Shown: piece by piece, positions 33,330 to 41,935 of the stretch
Layout: every line of letters starts with the position of its first letter
Numbering within the stretch: position 1 is the stretch's first letter
Origin: Rugosimonospora acidiphila
GTDB lineage: Bacteria; Actinomycetota; Actinomycetes; Mycobacteriales; Micromonosporaceae
Assembly (NCBI RefSeq): GCF_039543385.1
Contig: NZ_BAABJQ010000020.1
Span: 1-64,000, forward strand
DNA length: 64,000 bases
Direction of reading: 5' to 3'
Notes under the pieces: generated by a model
Told to the model about the DNA's origin: nothing
The model's input: only the letters and a program-made list of their open reading frames with translations
Databases searched by the model: none
Translations under genes and position numbers: made by a program

Positions 33330-34606
33330 TACCCCTCGTTGCCGCGGATCTCGACGGTGGTCAGGTTCCACCGGTCGTTGGTGGGCGCCGTGTCGCCGAT
33401 GGTGATGGCCGTACCCTTGGCCGTGGTCGGGCCGGTCGTGGACTGGACCCAGTACGTGCCGGAATCGTTGATGGCGGCCTGCGCGACCAGTGTCTGTCCA
33501 CCGTCGACGGTACGGTTGACCAGCCGGTCCCAGTCGTTGCCGACGGCGAACACCCACGAGTTGGCCGCGGTCGTGGTGAGAGTGTCGTGCGGCGCACCGG
33601 TACCCGCGTTGGCTTCGGCGACGGTACCGATCCCAGCGGAGGAGCGGAACGCGACGACGGTGAGTTCCTGCTGGTACCCGGTGGTGGACATGGCGCTGCG
33701 CACCGACACCGCGGTGCCCGCCGCGGATGCCCGGGCGGTCCACACCTCGGCGGTGCCGTACTGGGCGTCGGTGCGTCCGGCCAGCGTCCAGGTCAGCCCG
33801 CCGCCGGATACCGTGGCCTTTTGTTTGGTGCTGGCCGGCGCGTCGCCCGCCACGAACGCGACGAGCAGGTCGTCCGCTGTCGCGGTCGTCACCCTCACGG
33901 TCAGCGGGCTGGTCCCCTTGCCGGTGGCCTGCGCGTCCACGGCCGGCGGCGCCGACCCGGAACGGGGTGCGACCGTCGCCGTGGTCGGTCCGGTGCCCGG
34001 GTTGGGCGGTCCGCCGGTTCCCGCCGGCCCGGTCGGGCCCCCGGGAACCTGGTGCCGCGTCGGCGTCGACGTCCGGGCCGAAGCGTTGGCCGATGGCGTT
34101 CGGGCCGAAGCGTTGCCCGACGGCGTTCGGGCCGAAGCGTTGGCCGATGGGTTGAGCCGACCGGTGACCGGTGCCGTCGTGACGGTGTCCGGGCCGGGTA
34201 GGCCACCGGCCGCCGCGTCGACCGTGTCGCTGGCGGAATCCGGAGAACCGTGGCTCGGCAGTACGGCGAACACCACCGCGAGCGCCGCGGCCGCGGGGAT
34301 CGCGCCACCAAGGATCAGGATCTTTCGGGTCCGCCGTACCGGCGGCTTCCGCTGATCGCCCTGGTCGGCGTCCGCGGCCGTCCGCCGATCGTCCCGGTGC
34401 CTACCGGGCGCGGCCACGGCGTCGGCGGCCCCTCCCTCCGTCGGGTCGTCGGTAGCAGTCCGATCGGCGACGGTTTCGGTGATCGGCCCGATGTACGGGC
34501 GCACCAGGGCCGTGGAGCGCCGGTCGCTAGCCTCATCCAGGCAGCGGGCGCACCGCCCTGCGTCGGATGGTCCTCCACATGTCGAACACGGGTCGTGGGC
34601 ATGCAT
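33329..34606 (-). CDS. Membrane-anchored protein with N-terminal Cys cluster and extracellular beta domain
   Basis: 425 aa. The N-terminus has two CxxC pairs (CSTCGGPSDAGRCARC) fit for a zinc ribbon, then about 70 disordered cytosolic residues. One membrane span follows (ILILGGAIPAAAALAVVFAVL, about 95-117), then a Pro/Ala/Thr-rich extracellular stalk holding three tandem NASARTPS-type units. A C-terminal beta-rich domain of about 190 residues completes it (LTVRVTTATADDLLVAFVAGD ... WNLTTVEIRGNEG). The last resembles lectin/ConA-like or phage-tail type sandwich domains with the VVAFRSSAGIG pattern, but no family is certain. Its stop codon abuts a 19-base tandem array. Probably a surface sensor; unknown. 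Confidence 0.7.
   Translation of the reverse strand: MHAHDPCSTCGGPSDAGRCARCLDEASDRRSTALVRPYIGPITETVADRTATDDPTEGGAADAVAAPGRHRDDRRTAADADQGDQRKPPVRRTRKILILGGAIPAAAALAVVFAVLPSHGSPDSASDTVDAAAGGLPGPDTVTTAPVTGRLNPSANASARTPSGNASARTPSANASARTSTPTRHQVPGGPTGPAGTGGPPNPGTGPTTATVAPRSGSAPPAVDAQATGKGTSPLTVRVTTATADDLLVAFVAGDAPASTKQKATVSGGGLTWTLAGRTDAQYGTAEVWTARASAAGTAVSVRSAMSTTGYQQELTVVAFRSSAGIGTVAEANAGTGAPHDTLTTTAANSWVFAVGNDWDRLVNRTVDGGQTLVAQAAINDSGTYWVQSTTGPTTAKGTAITIGDTAPTNDRWNLTTVEIRGNEG
34074..34154. repeat. 27-base tandem repeat inside the stalk-encoding region
   Basis: Three copies (34074-34100, 34101-34127, 34128-34154) of CGGGCCGAAGCGTTGGCCGA plus 7 bases, encoding NASARTPSA-type units on the minus strand. 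In frame, so copy-number change would lengthen or shorten the stalk. Confidence 0.9.
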
Positions 34607-34878
34607 AGCAATTCCGATCCGCCGGCGAGTTTTAGGCGCACTCTATTCGCATACATGGTCGGTGCCGATGCGGCACCCGCCATCCTGATCTGACGGTCAG
34701 GTGCCGTAACATTTCCAGCTGTGCTGTCGCCGAGCGGGGCTCGGTCGGGTGAGTCGGGATTTCCCCAGGTGGCGGTGTCCACAGTGCTCAGTGCGTCCGG
34801 CCTCGGGCCGTGTCGCGGCGGGTCAACACCTTTGGCCGCAAGGACGATCTGGCCGCCGTTAATCCAGCGATTCGCCCG

Positions 34879-35400
34879 CTACGCGGGGGATCCGGCATCG
34901 AGGGCGTGCCGGTGGTCGCGGGCCCAGCCCGCGAATGTCCGAGGTGGACGGCCGAGCACCAACCGCACGTCGTCGCTGAGTCTGGCGTTGCCGCCGGCCG
35001 CGACCAGCCGGGAACCGTTGACGGCCACGTCGACGAAGGCCGGCTCGACGCCGGCGGCCAACAGCCGTTCCCGGTAGGTGGCGAGCGGCACCTCGACCGT
35101 GGTCAGCGTCCGGCCGAGGGCTTCGCCCAGTACGGCCGCCTGCCGCGGGACGCTCAACATCCGCGGACCCGTCAGCGTGAGCACTCGACCCGCGTGCTCA
35201 TCGGACGTCAGCACGCGCACCGCCAGCTCGGCCACGTCGCGCGGGTCGACCACGTCCTGTTCCCCGGTACCGGTTGTGTTCGGGATCGGGTGCCCGGACC
35301 GGATCGGTTGCGCCCAACGCAGCGCGTTGGAGCCGAAGCTGGACGGGCGCAGGATCGTCCAGGACCTGCCGGCCGAGCACAGCTCGCGCTCCCCGGGCAG
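34879..35400 (-). pseudogene. NmrA-like NAD(P)-binding protein, N-terminal half missing
   Basis: An open frame without a start translates to LPGERELCSAGRSWTILRPSSFGSN and continues through IPNTTGTGEQDVVDPRDVAELAVRVL and LTGPRMLSVPRQAAVLGEALGR to the stop at 34879. This is the C-terminal half of an NmrA/NAD(P)H-binding family protein (WTILRP and VDPRDVA motifs are typical). The Rossmann start GATG is absent. Similarity stops near 35400-35450, where the opposite-strand AraC fragment begins, so the two lost their 5' parts together. Confidence 0.7.
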
Positions 35401-35486
35401 GTGCCACTGGTCCGCACCGCCGCCGAGGCGCTGACCGGACTCGACGCGCAGCGCGAGCGGTTGCGGTTGCCGGTCCTCGCCTGCCG

Positions 35487-35765
35487 GCTCTCGCGGTCAG
35501 CAAGCGACGGCTGCGCGACGTGTTCCGCGATGAGGTGGGGCTGCCGCCCATCCGGTTCGAGCGCATCATGCGGGTCCGCCGGGTACTCGACCGGGCGCCT
35601 ACCCCTGCCCGCCGCTGGGCGCGGGTCGCCGCTGCCGCCGGGTACTACGACCATTCCCACCTGATCGCCGAGTTCCGCGCGATGATGGGCGTGACGCCGG
35701 TCGCCTACTTCGCCGACCGCCTGCCACCCCTGCGCGGCTGCGACGGGCGGCTGCGGGCCTCCTGA
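35487..35765 (+). pseudogene. AraC-family regulator, only the C-terminal DNA-binding part left
   Basis: The frame reads LAVSKRRLRDVFRDEVGLPPIRFERIMRVRRVL ... RVAAAAGYYDHSHLIAEFRAMMGVTPVAYF, the second HTH and part of the first of an AraC/XylS domain. No N-terminal sensor domain or plausible start precedes it; upstream sequence belongs to the inverted NmrA fragment. Divergent araC-nmrA pairs are common, so this is best read as an internal deletion across such a pair. Expression is unlikely. Confidence 0.7.
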
Positions 35766-35845
35766 GCGGTGGTCACTGCCGGTACCGGAGCGTTAACGGA
35801 AATCGGTCTGGCCATTTGCGGATGGGACGGTAATACACTTCGGCC

Positions 35846-36589
35846 ATGTCTCGTCGGGGGCCCGGGCGCGAGTCCGTGTATCGCACCATCGCCAATCAGC
35901 TTCAGGACCGCATCAACTCCGGCGAGTGGCTGCCGGGCCAGCGGATGCCCACCGAGTCGGCGCTCGTCGCCGAGTTCGGCGTCAACCGGCTGACCGTACG
36001 CCAGGCCCTCGCGCAGTTGCAGCAGATCGGCATGGTGAACATCCGGCACGGCAGCGGCACGTTCGTGGCCGATCCGTCCCCAGTGCTGGAGATTTCCGTC
36101 GATCCGGGCACCCAGGTGGACGAGGGCAGCGTGCACGCCTCCATCAAGAGCATCGTCAACGACGACGTCACCGAATCCGTCCTCGATTACCAGCCCGACC
36201 CGTATCCGGCCGCCGCCGGCTACCTGTCCGTCGAGCGCGGCCAGATCGGCCGCCTGGACACCCTGGTCGGCTCGGGCGGAGACCCCTTCGCGGTCAGCAG
36301 CTACTGGATCGACGCCCGGCGCTTCGACGGGCTGGCCGACCGTTGGGTTCCGCAGGCGACCCTGGCGGCCAACCTCCGGGAAAACTACGGGACAACGCTG
36401 TATTACGACTGGCGTGGTTTCTCCGCCGCGGCGGCCGGAGCGCTGGAGGTCGAGCACCTCGGCGCGCGCCCCGGGGCGCCGCTGATCGTGCGCGACGGCG
36501 TGAGCGTGGACGCCGAAGGCAACGCGGTCTACTACGTCCGCCGCCGCATCCTCGCCGAGCGCGCCTCATGGGTGCGTTACCGCAGGTAG
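35846..36589 (+). CDS. GntR/HutC-family regulator with UTRA domain
   Basis: 247 aa. The N-terminal winged HTH (about 8-75) contains YRTIANQLQDRINSGEWLPGQRMPTESALVAEFGVNRLTVRQALAQLQQIGMVNIRHGSGTFV. The UTRA effector domain (about 95-240) ends in the typical GVSVDAEGNAVYYVRRRILAERASWVRY. It is 214 bases upstream of an uptake operon on the same strand and very likely its repressor. A perfect palindrome TCATCTAGATGA lies between them. Effector is probably the sugar acid or phosphate derived from the imported solute; not identifiable from sequence. Confidence 0.9.
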   Translation: MSRRGPGRESVYRTIANQLQDRINSGEWLPGQRMPTESALVAEFGVNRLTVRQALAQLQQIGMVNIRHGSGTFVADPSPVLEISVDPGTQVDEGSVHASIKSIVNDDVTESVLDYQPDPYPAAAGYLSVERGQIGRLDTLVGSGGDPFAVSSYWIDARRFDGLADRWVPQATLAANLRENYGTTLYYDWRGFSAAAAGALEVEHLGARPGAPLIVRDGVSVDAEGNAVYYVRRRILAERASWVRYRR

Positions 36590-36650
36590 TGAGGTTGCGA
36601 GTTCTACTCGCCAAGGTTTACACGTCGTTCAGACTCAGGCTCGGGGCACG

Positions 36651-36662
36651 TCATCTAGATGA
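36651..36662. promoter_or_regulatory. Candidate GntR operator, perfect palindrome TCATCTAGATGA
   Basis: A 12-base perfect palindrome 62 bases after the GntR stop and 142 bases before the operon start. CTAGATGAGG recurs at 36788-36797, adjacent to the RBS of the 36804 gene, giving a half-site. Confidence 0.5.
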
Positions 36663-36803
36663 GTCAGCGTTGGTCGCGGGTCATTACCGCAGGACACGAA
36701 CCAACGCCGCTCGCCAAAGCGATCCCTGGTGCGAACCAGCGGCTCCCGGTGCCTCGCCGGGCCGCCGGGCGGCATGCACGCCGAACAGCTAGATGAGGAA
36801 GCC

Positions 36804-37166
36804 ATGACCAGGTACCTCCAGATCGTCCAGACCAGCCCGTCACCCGGCTCGGAAGAAGAGTTCAACGAGTGGTACGACACGGTCCACGTGCCAGAGGTGT
36901 TGCGGATGCCTGGCTTCATCAGTGGCCAGCGTTTCCGGCTCGTTGACGCCGATCCATCGGAAGGGCCGCGCTACCTCGCGGTCTACGAGATCGAGTCCGA
37001 CGACATCGCGGCCACGCTCGACACGATCCGGGACACCGCGCCCGGCCGCACCAAGTCCACCGCTATCGACACCTCGGTCAGCATCGTGCGGATGTACGAG
37101 CCGCTCGGCGAACCCCAACGGCGCGCGCCGGCGCCCGAGGGTTCCACCGTGGCCGATTCCGACTGA
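36804..37166 (+). CDS. Small dimeric alpha/beta-barrel (EthD/antibiotic monooxygenase-like) protein
   Basis: 120 aa from the ATG at 36804, with GAGGAAG upstream. The sequence YLQIVQTSPSPGSEEEFNEWYDTVHVPEVLRMPGFISGQRFRLV ... RYLAVYEIESDDIAATLDTI has the ferredoxin-like fold pattern of EthD-type proteins, including the conserved EWYDTVHVPEVL segment. It heads the ABC uptake operon, 38 bases before the binding protein. Such proteins can act as isomerases, dehalogenases or accessory monooxygenases; in this carbohydrate context an aldose mutarotase-like or lactonase role is conceivable but unsupported. Confidence 0.8.
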   Translation: MTRYLQIVQTSPSPGSEEEFNEWYDTVHVPEVLRMPGFISGQRFRLVDADPSEGPRYLAVYEIESDDIAATLDTIRDTAPGRTKSTAIDTSVSIVRMYEPLGEPQRRAPAPEGSTVADSD

Positions 37167-37204
37167 CCAACCACGAACTCGTTCCACTCACTCAGGAGTA
37201 CAAC

Positions 37205-38506
37205 GTGAGAAAGGCACTTGCCGCCGCCATCCCACTGCTGTTGCTCGGCGGAATCGCCGGCTGCGGAGCGGGCAGCAGCGACAACAGCACCGCCTCGAAC
37301 GCCCCCGTGACGATCCAGTTCTGGAACACCTTCACCGGACCGCTGGAGACCGAACTCGGTTCGCTGGTCAAGGATTTCGAGTCCTCGCACCCGAACATCA
37401 AGGTGAAGCTCGTCTACCAGCCGTACGACTCGATGCTGCAGGCGCTGCAGACGTCGGTGGCGGCGAAGAAGCCACCGGCCATCGCCCAGCTCGAGCTGAC
37501 CCAGATGGGTCAGCTGGCCACGGACGGCGCCCTGGCCCCGATTTCCGACCTGCTGTCGGCCAACGACGCCAAGGCCGTGCAGAAGTCCATCATCCCCGCC
37601 ATCGCGACGGCGAACTCCTACCAGGGCAAGCTTTACACCGTGCCGCTGGGCTACAACTCCAACGTCCTCTACTACAACAAGGACCTGCTGGCGCAGGCCG
37701 GGATTTCGCCGCAGGACATGCCAAAGACCTGGGCGCAGCTGGAGCAGGACTCGCAGAAGCTGGCCAAGGACACCAACGGCGACGGTAAGACCGACACCTT
37801 CGGGTACGCGTTCCCGGCTCAGGCGCCCTGGATCCTCGAGGTGCGGCTGTGGCAGAGCGGCGCGCAGCTGTTCAACGACGCCAACAACAAGGCGTTGTTC
37901 GATTCGCCGCAGGCGGTGAACACCTTCAAGCAGTACCAGGATCTGCTGAACACCAAGTCCGCGGAGATGGTGCAGACGGACTCCTCGCTGGACCAGTTGA
38001 CCGACCTGTTCGCCGCCGGCAAAGTGGCGATGTTCGAGCAGTCCTCCACGGCGGTGCAGGCCATCACCAGCGCGGCCAAGTTCGACGTCGGCGAGGCCCA
38101 GTTCCCGACCATGGGCAAGCAGGTCTACAGCCTCGGCGGCTACAACCTCGGCGTCTTCAACGGCGCGCCACCGGCACAGCAGAAGGCCGCGGCCGAGCTG
38201 ATGAAGTGGTGGACGAGCCCGGACGTCGCGGCGAAGTGGACCAGCGTGTCCAACTACATGCCGGGCATCCAGGCCGCGTGGAACACCGACACCCTCAAGC
38301 AGTGGCAGAGCGCGGACCCGCGGCGTGCGGTGGCGGCGGCACAGATGCCCTACACGCGGTCACGGCCGAACCTGCCGAACTACAACGAGATCGCGGATGA
38401 CCTCGCGGACGCCTTCGAGTCGACGATGAGGGGCCAGGGCACGCCCCAGGCAAACCTCACCAAGGCGGTCGGCCAGGCCAAGGACGTCATCTCCGAATCA
38501 AACTGA
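37205..38506 (+). CDS. ABC sugar-binding lipoprotein (UgpB/MalE-like)
   Basis: 433 aa from the GTG with AGGAG upstream. The lipobox GGIAGC gives an acyl-Cys near residue 20. The body shows VTIQFWNTFTGPLETELGSLVKDFESSHPNIKVKLVYQPYDSMLQALQTSVAAKKPPAIAQLE, YTVPLGYNSNVLYYNKDLLAQAGI, DTNGDGKTDTFGYAF and KVAMFEQSSTAVQ. The first two are hallmarks of UgpB-like family 1 binding proteins. Ligand unknown. The following gap has a strong hairpin that may protect this transcript and raise its yield relative to the downstream genes. Confidence 0.92.
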   Translation: MRKALAAAIPLLLLGGIAGCGAGSSDNSTASNAPVTIQFWNTFTGPLETELGSLVKDFESSHPNIKVKLVYQPYDSMLQALQTSVAAKKPPAIAQLELTQMGQLATDGALAPISDLLSANDAKAVQKSIIPAIATANSYQGKLYTVPLGYNSNVLYYNKDLLAQAGISPQDMPKTWAQLEQDSQKLAKDTNGDGKTDTFGYAFPAQAPWILEVRLWQSGAQLFNDANNKALFDSPQAVNTFKQYQDLLNTKSAEMVQTDSSLDQLTDLFAAGKVAMFEQSSTAVQAITSAAKFDVGEAQFPTMGKQVYSLGGYNLGVFNGAPPAQQKAAAELMKWWTSPDVAAKWTSVSNYMPGIQAAWNTDTLKQWQSADPRRAVAAAQMPYTRSRPNLPNYNEIADDLADAFESTMRGQGTPQANLTKAVGQAKDVISESN

Positions 38507-38517
38507 CCCTGGACGAC

Positions 38518-38554
38518 GCGGGCGGCGGCGAGGCGATCCGGCGCCGCCGCCCGC
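38518..38554. terminator. Intra-operon hairpin after the binding-protein gene
   Basis: A perfect 13-base stem (38518-38530 with 38542-38554) and 11-base loop, between the binding protein and isomerase genes. It is more likely a partial terminator or 3' stabiliser than an operon end, since the genes after it complete the transporter. Confidence 0.65.
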
Positions 38555-38592
38555 CATCCCACGAACCGCAACCAGGAAACGATAGAGAGAAC

Positions 38593-39393
38593 ATGAAGCT
38601 CACCCCTTCGGCGGCGACGTCGATAATGAACATCGATCAGATCAAGAGTTCGTCCTCGTTCATCACGGCATTCGAACTGTCGGTCGACTTCGCCATGGAC
38701 ATCGTGACCGACGAGCACCTCGACGCGCTGGCGGCACTACGCGCCAGCGGCGTGGAGTACAGCGTGCACGCACCCTTCCGGGACCTGAACATCGCCTCGC
38801 TCAACGACGGCGCGTACCAGGCGGCCCGCGCCGACATGATGCGGGCGATCCGCATCGCCGACCGGGTGGGCGCGACCGCCATCAACGTGCACCCCGGCAT
38901 CCACGGGTACTACCCGGCGGAGTTCTGGCCCCGGATGAAGCGCCTGGAGCAGGACGTGTTCGAGGAACTGTCCGCGTTCGGCGCGGATCGGGGCATCCGG
39001 GTGATGGTGGAGAACCTCATCAAGACCAACGTGCACTTCGAGGACACCTGGACGCTGGACGGCATCATCCAGCTGCACGACGAGTGGGACGCCGACAACA
39101 AGGGAGTGTGCCTGGACACCGGGCACGCGCACCAGGCGGGGCTGAACGTGGCCGAGGCGCTGCGGCGGCTGGGCAAGCGGGTGCGGCACCTGCACCTGCA
39201 CGACAACCACGGCGGACCGATCGACGAGCATCTGCCGATCGGGGACGGCACCATCGAGTGGGAGCCGTTCTTCCAGGTTCTGGAGGAGCTCGACTTCCAG
39301 GGGTACGGCGTGTTCGAGTTCGGCCCCCCGCCGCGCCAGGAGCGGGCAGTGGAGTTGCTGCGCGACCGCTTCGGTTCGCTCGTCGGGAGGTAA
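38593..39393 (+). CDS. Sugar phosphate isomerase/epimerase family TIM barrel
   Basis: 266 aa, xylose-isomerase-like/AP endonuclease 2 fold. Motifs at strand ends include ELSVDF, YSVHAPF, AINVHPGIH, VMVENL, CLDTGHAHQAG, HLHLHDNHGG and GVFEF. They supply the Glu, His and Asp metal ligands (E in VEN, D/H in LDTGH, H in HLHD). GAGAGA precedes the ATG. Encoded inside the ABC operon, it probably isomerises or epimerises the imported sugar or a keto-derivative, comparable to inositol or keto-sugar catabolic enzymes. Substrate unknown. Confidence 0.88.
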   Translation: MKLTPSAATSIMNIDQIKSSSSFITAFELSVDFAMDIVTDEHLDALAALRASGVEYSVHAPFRDLNIASLNDGAYQAARADMMRAIRIADRVGATAINVHPGIHGYYPAEFWPRMKRLEQDVFEELSAFGADRGIRVMVENLIKTNVHFEDTWTLDGIIQLHDEWDADNKGVCLDTGHAHQAGLNVAEALRRLGKRVRHLHLHDNHGGPIDEHLPIGDGTIEWEPFFQVLEELDFQGYGVFEFGPPPRQERAVELLRDRFGSLVGR

Positions 39394-39400
39394 TCCAGCC

Positions 39401-40276
39401 GTGACCGCACGCGTCTACCGCTGGATGCCGCTGCTGTTCCTCGCGCCGAGCCTGATCCTGCTGGGCCTGTTCGTCTTCTATCCGACGGTGAACGCGGCGT
39501 GGACGAGCCTGACGAACTGGAACGGCATCTCCCCCAGCAGCGACTTCACCGGCCTGAGGAACTACCTCGACCTGTTCACCGACGGGGACTTTCTGCGGTC
39601 GCTGCGCAACACCTGCCTGTACGTGGTGCTGACCCTGCCGACCAGCCTCGTGCTGGCGATCGGCGCTGCCCTGCTGATTCAGCGGGGCAGCGCCGGCTCC
39701 ACCGTGCTGCGGCTGGCCTTCACGGTGCCGTTCGTGGTGAGCATCCCGGTCGTGTCGGTGGTGTGGGTGTGGATCCTCGACCCCAACTTCGGCATCCTGA
39801 ACTATGGCCTGCACCTGGTGGGCCTGGGCCGGCAGGACTGGCTGGGCAACCCGTCGACCTCGATGCTCGGCATCGCCATCCCGTCGGTGTGGCGGCAGTT
39901 CGGCTACTTCATGCTCATCGTGCTGGCCGGCATCAAGGGGATCGACCCGTCGTACCACGAGGCGGCGGCCCTGGACGGGGCGTCGTACTGGCGGCGGTTG
40001 CGCCGGATCACCCTGCCGTTGCTGGGCCCTCAGCTGTTCTTCTGTCTGGTGCTGGGCGTCATCGACTCGTTCCAGGTCTTCTCGCAGGTGGATCTGATGA
40101 CCGGTGGCGGACCGCTGAACAGCACGAACGTCGTCGTCTATGAGCTGTACAAGCAGGGCTTCTCGTACTTCCACGTCGGCTACGCCTGCGCCATGGCCGT
40201 GGTGCTGATGCTGGTGCTCGGCGCCCTGACATATGTCCAGCAACGCTGGGTCGGGTCGAAGGTGTTCTATCAATGA
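39401..40276 (+). CDS. ABC sugar permease, UgpA/MalF type
   Basis: 291 aa. The GTG follows GGGAGG. Six hydrophobic spans begin with WMPLLFLAPSLILLGLFVFYPTV; the EAA loop is SYHEAAALDGASYWRRLRRITLPLL. Overlaps the next start by 4 bases. Eight bases after the isomerase stop, so clearly in the operon. Confidence 0.92.
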   Translation: MTARVYRWMPLLFLAPSLILLGLFVFYPTVNAAWTSLTNWNGISPSSDFTGLRNYLDLFTDGDFLRSLRNTCLYVVLTLPTSLVLAIGAALLIQRGSAGSTVLRLAFTVPFVVSIPVVSVVWVWILDPNFGILNYGLHLVGLGRQDWLGNPSTSMLGIAIPSVWRQFGYFMLIVLAGIKGIDPSYHEAAALDGASYWRRLRRITLPLLGPQLFFCLVLGVIDSFQVFSQVDLMTGGGPLNSTNVVVYELYKQGFSYFHVGYACAMAVVLMLVLGALTYVQQRWVGSKVFYQ

Positions 40277-41097
40277 AGTCGACCGTGGTGCTGCGCACCG
40301 TGTCGAACGTGCTGAAGGTGTTCCTCGCGCTCGTCGTGGTGTTCCCGATTCTCTGGATGATCGTGACGGCGCTGAAGCCGTCGACCGAGGTGGTCACGTG
40401 GCCGCCGACGTTCCTGCCCCGGCACTGGCACTGGGGCAACCTCGCCGAGGTGGAGCGGGCCGGGCCGTTCCTGCGGTGGTACTTCAACAGCGTGCTGATC
40501 GCGGCCATCACCGTGGCCGGCAACCTCGTCTTCGGGGTACCGGCGGCATTCGCCTTCGCCCGCCTGAAGTTCCGCGGCCGCAACCTGCTGTTCCTGGTGG
40601 TGCTGGGCAGCCTGATGATTCCGGGCGAGGTGCTGCTGATCCCGCTGTTCGTGTTCCTGAACAAGCTGGGCTGGGTGGACACCTACCAGGCGCTGACCGT
40701 GCCGTTCCTGGCCAACGGCTTCGTCATCTTCCTGCTCCGGCAGTTCTTCGAGACGATCCCGCGGGAGTTGGAGGAAGCGGCCGTGATCGACGGTTGCGGA
40801 CTGCTGCGCATCATGTGGCACGTGGTGGTGCCGCTGTCCCGGCCGGCGTTGGCGGTGTCCGCGTTCTTCGTGTTCATCGGCTCCTGGAACAGCTACCTGT
40901 ACCCGCTGATCGTGACCCGGTCGGAGTCGATGCGCACCGTCACGGTCGGGCTGTCGTTGTTCAAGAGCGAGTCGGGCACGAACTGGCCGCTGCTGATGTC
41001 GGCCGCCACGCTGATCGCGCTGCCCGCGATGATCGCGTTCCTGCTCATCGAGCGGCACCTGAAGGACACCATGGCGCTGAGCGGGGTACGGGGGTAG
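40273..41097 (+). CDS. ABC sugar permease, UgpE/MalG type
   Basis: 274 aa, ATGA overlap with the preceding permease. Six spans; EAA loop ELEEAAVIDGCGLLRIMWHVVVPLS; C-terminal FLLIERHLKDTMALSGVRG is typical. Ends the operon, and no ATPase gene follows, so as with the murQ-linked porter an ATPase must be supplied in trans. Confidence 0.92.
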   Translation: MKSTVVLRTVSNVLKVFLALVVVFPILWMIVTALKPSTEVVTWPPTFLPRHWHWGNLAEVERAGPFLRWYFNSVLIAAITVAGNLVFGVPAAFAFARLKFRGRNLLFLVVLGSLMIPGEVLLIPLFVFLNKLGWVDTYQALTVPFLANGFVIFLLRQFFETIPRELEEAAVIDGCGLLRIMWHVVVPLSRPALAVSAFFVFIGSWNSYLYPLIVTRSESMRTVTVGLSLFKSESGTNWPLLMSAATLIALPAMIAFLLIERHLKDTMALSGVRG

Positions 41098-41166
41098 CTG
41101 TCCACCCGGGCCGTAGCGCCCGTTCACCCGAGCCGGGTGCGGCGCCCGCTCGATACTCTGCCGGTC

Positions 41167-41763
41167 ATGGGAATCACCGACCTCGCGACCCTGAGCGCGG
41201 CCTGGGCGGCGATCGCGATTTCGGTCGCGACCGCCCTCCTGGCGTGGCGGCAGAACGCGAGAATCGCCGAACTGGACCGTCGACAGACGCTGGACGTGCG
41301 GCAGAGCGAAGCGGTCATCCACTTCACAACCCGGTACCACGACCTCATGCGCGACGGGGAGCGCTTCGATGATTCCCGGTGGGTCACCCAGTACTGGGGG
41401 CAGCTGAGCATCGAGTTCTTCTTCTTCGACCGCGGCTGGATCCCCGACTTCATCTATGAGCTGTGGATGATCGAACTGATAGGCCGGGGATACCTCCAGT
41501 CGCCGGCCGCCTGGGAGTCGCACCTCCAGCAGCTCGTCGAGCTCTACTCCCCCGCCTACCCGCGGATGACGGATTTCTTCCTCGGTCTCCGTGAGCTCGC
41601 GCGCCAACCCTTCCCCGGTCCGGCCCTGCGCAACGAGGCGGTGGTCCGGTACGTTCGCGGCTACCGCGAACAACCGGCGGCCACGGGAGCCGGACGGGTC
41701 GACTACGCGGCGGGGTTCAGGTGGGTGGTGAGGAAGTCGATGATCCGGCGCCGGGCGTCCTGA
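41167..41763 (+). CDS. Uncharacterised single-span membrane protein
   Basis: 198 aa from the ATG at 41167. One N-terminal span (LSAAWAAIAISVATALLAW, residues 8-26), then a helical, aromatic-rich cytosolic domain (HFTTRYHDLMRDGERFDDSRWVTQYWGQLSIEFFFFDRGWIPDFIYELWMIELIGRG). Similar small proteins are seen widely in actinomycetes but without known function. The last 20 residues (DYAAGFRWVVRKSMIRRRAS) are the antisense reading of a hydrolase remnant, so the natural C-terminus may have been lost in a rearrangement. Confidence 0.65.
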   Translation: MGITDLATLSAAWAAIAISVATALLAWRQNARIAELDRRQTLDVRQSEAVIHFTTRYHDLMRDGERFDDSRWVTQYWGQLSIEFFFFDRGWIPDFIYELWMIELIGRGYLQSPAAWESHLQQLVELYSPAYPRMTDFFLGLRELARQPFPGPALRNEAVVRYVRGYREQPAATGAGRVDYAAGFRWVVRKSMIRRRAS

Positions 41764-41790
41764 GCCGACCCCGGTCCGGGCTGCCACGAC
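41703..41790 (-). pseudogene. C-terminal tail of an alpha/beta hydrolase
   Basis: The minus frame ending at TAG (41703-41705) reads SWQPGPGSAQDARRRIIDFL followed by TTHLNPAA, like the last helix of dienelactone-hydrolase or peptidase-type alpha/beta hydrolases. No catalytic part precedes it. It overlaps the 3' end of the 41167 gene. Short, so only suggestive. Three GATCTTG copies (41812, 41823, 41861) lie just beyond it. Confidence 0.35.
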
Positions 41791-41935
41791 GGGTACGTGC
41801 TGAGATCTTGTCCACAGAATAGATCTTGGAACTCCTGATCGGCGCGGGCCGCCCATTAGGATCTTGAACCGTGATGTGGTCGAACTACGTGGTGAGCACC
41901 GGGAACCCCGTCACCGTCCGCCGCGGCTGACGTCC

